Source: Burkholderiaceae bacterium (GTDB taxonomy: Bacteria > Pseudomonadota > Gammaproteobacteria > Burkholderiales > Burkholderiaceae_C). Taken from it: DNA of 64,000 bases. The notes beneath the pieces were generated by a model. That model did no database searches. It had not been told where the DNA came from and saw nothing but the letters and a program-made list of their open reading frames with translations. Where the stretch lies: assembly GCA_016790575.1 (NCBI GenBank), contig JAEUOU010000024.1:30026-94025 (forward strand), written 5' to 3'. This document shows, in pieces, positions 61,397 through 64,000 of this stretch. Position 1 is the first letter of the stretch; each line of letters begins with the position of its first letter. The translations under genes and the position numbers were made by a program.

Positions 61397-62149
61397 ATGT
61401 CTGATTCGACATTCTTCGTCTCCAAAGCGGCGCTGCGCAATCTCAAGCACAGTGCCCAGCACCGCGTGAGCGGTGTCCCTTCCGCACATCTCAGCGAAGC
61501 CCTCGCGTCGGCGCTCGGGTTCAAGACGCATGCGGCACTTCGCGCTGCGCTGGACGGTCGTGTCACTGTCGAGGTACACAAGCCCAACAATGCGCGCATG
61601 GTGCGCCGACTCCAGGAGCTGGGCTACAACGCCACGGCGGATCTGCGCCTGGTCCCGGAGTTCGAACACTCGTACTCGCCATTTCGCAACTTCCCCCTGA
61701 AAAAGAAGCGCGGTGTGCGCTGGATGGGCTGGCGCAACCTGGTGGTCGCCGCCATCAATGCCGGCCTAGAACAAGGACTGTTCGGCCTGGAGCCCTGCGA
61801 CAACTGGTGGCCCGGCGGCAACCCACACAGTCAGCTCTGCAAGCGGCACGTCTATCGCTTCGAGTTGGAGGACGGCCATATGGCCGTGGCCAGTGTGGAC
61901 GCCATCAGCGGCGACGAGCTGTCGACCAACGTGGTGCTCCACCCGCGGCATGAGGGCATTGAGCCCGACCGATTCAATGGTCTGCGCGATGGCGATGCCC
62001 ATGCACACGCCTGGGTGGAGCGCCGCCTGGGCGCGTGGGTTCAGGACGGTGGTGAGGACTTTTCCTGCAAACGGGCGGTCCAGCCCTGGCTGGCCCAACT
62101 GAAGATCGACACCATGGGCTACTCGGACCAGGGCAGCTTCTTCATGTGA
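61397..62149 (+). CDS. Hypothetical ICE-region protein
   Basis: The 250-residue soluble protein starts MSDSTFFVSKAALRNLKHSA. A helical N-terminal piece with SAHLSEALASALGFKTHAAL is of a kind seen in several element-encoded proteins. The C-terminal half is alpha/beta with WPGGNPHSQLCKRHVYRFEL. AAAGGA lies upstream of its ATG. No function is proposed. Confidence 0.6.
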   Translation: MSDSTFFVSKAALRNLKHSAQHRVSGVPSAHLSEALASALGFKTHAALRAALDGRVTVEVHKPNNARMVRRLQELGYNATADLRLVPEFEHSYSPFRNFPLKKKRGVRWMGWRNLVVAAINAGLEQGLFGLEPCDNWWPGGNPHSQLCKRHVYRFELEDGHMAVASVDAISGDELSTNVVLHPRHEGIEPDRFNGLRDGDAHAHAWVERRLGAWVQDGGEDFSCKRAVQPWLAQLKIDTMGYSDQGSFFM

Positions 62150-62882
62150 CCTTGGTGACGGTGAATCCCGGGGCCGGGCGTGTCGGCGCCCAGCGCCGCC
62201 AGGCTCTCGGGCTGCGCCCCGTGCCGTCATAGCCGTCACGGCCCTTCGGCTTCGATCCTTCACGCCTGCGCGCTGCGCTTGCCTGGGGGGTCGCAAGTGT
62301 TCGTGCGCCGGCATCCGGCTCTGCATGACCCGCCATATGAGCCGGGTGCTACGCCCTTGCTCGCTACGCTGGGTTGCTTGGCATGCCGTTCTCCCTCACG
62401 CTGGCGGGCAGTTGGCCGAGGTGATCGTTACATACCGCATGGGTATTGTCACCTACTGGTCGAACCTGACAGGCGACGTGCGATGCGAGGCGCCGGGTGG
62501 ATGCTGCGGTGGCTTCTCGCGTCGTTGCGACTCTGACCAATAGCGCAAGGGTAGTGGCCGCTGAAGTCTTGCCGGAGGCGTGATGAACGTGCTCGGCCAT
62601 GAGGGCTTTCGGGAAAGGTGCGTCCCAAGCGTCCTTGTCTCGTCGTGAAACCTGGCGGGGTCGCGGCTTCGCCTCGGGCTTGATGGCCGCAACCGTACGG
62701 CCCAAGAAATTTCCCCTCCGCTGCGCGGATTCCTCGCGAGGCAAATTTCCCGTGCCTGCCGGTCCTCCACGCTGTTGCGGCCCCTTCACTGCGCTGCGGG
62801 GTGCAGCCCGCCCGCCCCCCGCCTGACGGATCACAACAAGGACGCGATGGGCGCGACCTTGGCAACCCGAAAGGAAATCATC
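62150..62882. other. Long GC-rich spacer upstream of DUF736 gene
   Basis: These 733 bases hold no recognised gene. They contain the second copy (62265-62288) of the spacer segment first seen at 57771-57794, and a ribosome site (AAAGGA) just before the DUF736 start. Frames open on both strands show no family-like sequence. Confidence 0.5.
62265..62288 (+). repeat. Spacer direct repeat B, copy 2 (copy 1 at 57771-57794)
   Basis: This 24-base segment (CCTGCGCGCTGCGCTTGC...) is identical to 57771-57794. A diverged relative occurs around 54773-54796. Confidence 0.8.
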
Positions 62883-63194
62883 ATGGCCAACATCGGCACC
62901 TTCACCACTCAGAACGACGGCTTCATCGGCACCGTTCGCACCCTCACGCTCAACGTCAAGGTCAAGTTCGTGCGCAACGACAAAGGCAGCGAGAACGCCC
63001 CCGACTACCGCATCCAGGCCGGCACCGGTTACGACATCGGCGCCGCCTGGAAGAAGGTCAGCCAGTCCGAACGCCCTTACCTGTCGGTGACGCTGGACGA
63101 TCCTTCGTTCCCGGCCACCATCTACGCCCGCCTGATCGAGGAGGAAGACGGCACACACAACCTGATCTGGTCGCGCAGCAAGCCCACGGCCTGA
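62883..63194 (+). CDS. DUF736 family protein
   Basis: The 103-residue protein MANIGTFTTQNDGFIGTVRT continues with KVKFVRNDKGSENAPDYRI, GAAWKKVSQSERPYLSVTLD and FPATIYARLIEEEDG. This is the standard DUF736 sequence found on many alpha- and betaproteobacterial plasmids and ICEs. The fold is a small beta barrel; the role is unknown. Confidence 0.92.
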   Translation: MANIGTFTTQNDGFIGTVRTLTLNVKVKFVRNDKGSENAPDYRIQAGTGYDIGAAWKKVSQSERPYLSVTLDDPSFPATIYARLIEEEDGTHNLIWSRSKPTA

Positions 63195-63203
63195 CGGCCA
63201 CGC

Positions 63204-63228
63204 CGATCCCGCCACCCTGGCGGGATCG
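63204..63228. terminator. Hairpin between DUF736 and XRE genes
   Basis: A perfect 11-base stem CGATCCCGCCA/TGGCGGGATCG has a 3-base loop CCC. It lies between convergent genes but lacks a T-run. Confidence 0.5.
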
Positions 63229-63252
63229 CTGCTGCGGGCCGAGCCTGCAGTC

Positions 63253-63543
63253 TCAGGCCGCGGTCGAACCCAGTTGGGCTTCGGTCGCGGCCATCAGGTC
63301 GGTCGCACCGCACTCCAGCGCTGCCGCGATCTTGAAGATGAGCGGCAACGAGGGGATGTGCTCGCCGCGCTCGATCTTGCCCATGTGCGAGCGCTCGATG
63401 CCCGCCCGGTGCGCCAGCGCCTCCTGGGCCATGCCCTGCCCCGAGCGCAGCGCACGCACCGCCGCGCCGAAGGCTTGCGCCAGTTCGGCATCGAAGGTGG
63501 TAGCACCGGCCGGACGGCCAGCCTGGACAGGACGCTTCTGCAT
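63253..63543 (-). CDS. XRE-type helix-turn-helix regulator
   Basis: The 96-residue protein has a standard HTH_3 domain (FGAAVRALRSGQGMAQEALA, HRAGIERSHMGKIERGEHIP, LIFKIAAALE). The likely start is the ATG at 63543, which lies in the loop of a perfect 14-base hairpin. A TTG at 63570 would give a nine-residue longer form. It probably regulates element genes and itself. Confidence 0.85.
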   Translation of the reverse strand: MQKRPVQAGRPAGATTFDAELAQAFGAAVRALRSGQGMAQEALAHRAGIERSHMGKIERGEHIPSLPLIFKIAAALECGATDLMAATEAQLGSTAA

Positions 63544-63560
63544 GGACAGAAGCGTCCTGT
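63527..63560. promoter_or_regulatory. Perfect hairpin/operator at the XRE gene start
   Basis: ACAGGACGCTTCTG and CAGAAGCGTCCTGT are exact inverted 14-base arms around a 6-base loop that contains the ATG of the regulator (on the minus strand TCCATG). It could be an operator for the regulator or an RNA hairpin controlling its translation. Confidence 0.6.
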
Positions 63561-63641
63561 CGAGAGACAATTAAAACCACGTTATCTTTAACTCATTCAC
63601 AATGAATGAAGCCGCTTTGGTGGTTTCCCTGTTGGGTGCTT

Positions 63642-63676
63642 TCGTGCTTTTACGTAACACTCGTGTGTCTACGTAA
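63642..63676. repeat. Iteron-like direct repeat pair
   Basis: Two copies of TCGTGNNNNTACGTAA start at 63642 and 63661, a period of 19 bases. They lie between the XRE gene and the DUF2958 gene and may be a regulator or replication-protein site. Confidence 0.5.
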
Positions 63677-63855
63677 ACCCCCAAAGCCACATTGGCTCAT
63701 TCGAGCATTCACGTCATGCCGACTTTCAGCCTTTGTGCAAGGGTGCTTTTCTGCAAAAGCGCCTCTGCGTCTTTCCGGGGAGGCACGAAAGCGGCTTTGC
63801 GATTCGGTGCTTCTGATGCAACACGTGTTTCCGCACAGCGCTACGCACCCTGAAC

Positions 63856-64000
63856 ATGCCGACTGAACCCCTTGTGACCGACGAGCAGCGCGCGCAGTTG
63901 CTGGAGAACGGACATGCTCGCGCCGCTGACGCGCAGGTCGACCTGTGGCCCGTGGTACGTCTTTTCACGCCGGACGCGCACGCGACCTGGCTGCTCGCAG
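63856..64000 (+). CDS. DUF2958 family protein, second copy (partial)
   Basis: Forty-eight codons are present before the window ends: MPTEPLVTDEQRAQLLENGH, then PVVRLFTPDAHATWLLA. This is the same family as 56539-56886 but diverged. The C-terminal half is outside the window. Confidence 0.85.
   Translation, partial: MPTEPLVTDEQRAQLLENGHARAADAQVDLWPVVRLFTPDAHATWLLA

Noticed and set aside
1..64000. tRNA genes, rRNA genes, CRISPR arrays or insertion sequences
   Set aside because: None seen by eye: no regularly spaced repeats with unique spacers, no cloverleaf-like sequence with T-loop signature, no transposase.

Overview
The window is high-GC DNA from a betaproteobacterium, most likely a Burkholderiales/Comamonadaceae-type organism. 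The evidence is the Bug/TctC-type periplasmic receptors, the tcuAB-type tricarballylate genes, a TAXI receptor, a DUF1631 protein, and a dispersed short repeat (core near TGACCATTTCACGCTGGGTAT) of the kind scattered between genes in this group. No rRNA, tRNA, CRISPR array, integrase or complete insertion sequence was recognised.

Region 1 (1-38330) reads as chromosomal backbone. It opens with the end of tolR and tolA, then a universal stress protein, a 2OG-Fe(II) oxygenase, hemerythrin and a set of membrane proteins. Next come a saccharopine-dehydrogenase-like protein, an SDR, a serine hydrolase, DUF502, an acyl-CoA synthetase divergent from a Bug receptor, a glycerophosphodiester phosphodiesterase, an MFS carrier and a D-serine-deaminase-like PLP enzyme. 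A copper-handling cluster follows at 15498-19705 (DUF2946-like, TolC-like, multicopper oxidase, DUF411, CusF-like). Then come a P1 peptidase, a TAXI receptor, DUF1631, ettA and rhlE. A LysR-divergent catabolic operon (SDR, TctC receptor, tcuA, tcuB) lies at 28870-34387. The region closes with a cupin, an SDR, a transglutaminase-like protein, a MarR/thioesterase pair and gloA. All seven recognised copies of the dispersed repeat lie here; two of them lie inside or at the start of coding regions.

Region 2 (about 38331-54600) is a defence island of visibly different composition. From left to right it holds a mini kinase-like protein with an unknown partner and an XRE-type regulator, a divergent NADAR protein, and a five-gene, translationally coupled cassette on the minus strand (SIS-HAD fusion, PRTase-like protein, P-loop ATPase, Rossmann-like unknown, PfkB kinase). 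Beyond that is an apparent single operon of AbiEi, AbiEii, HamA and HamB (Hachiman). The five-gene cassette is the best candidate for a little-described conflict system.

Region 3 (about 54600-64000) looks like the maintenance module of an integrative conjugative element: RadC/JAMM, an FlK-like thioesterase, DUF2958 (two copies), DUF932, ParB, DUF736 and an XRE regulator. The genes are separated by long non-coding spacers that share direct and inverted repeats. Neither element end nor an integrase is visible, so the defence genes are probably, but not demonstrably, cargo of this element.
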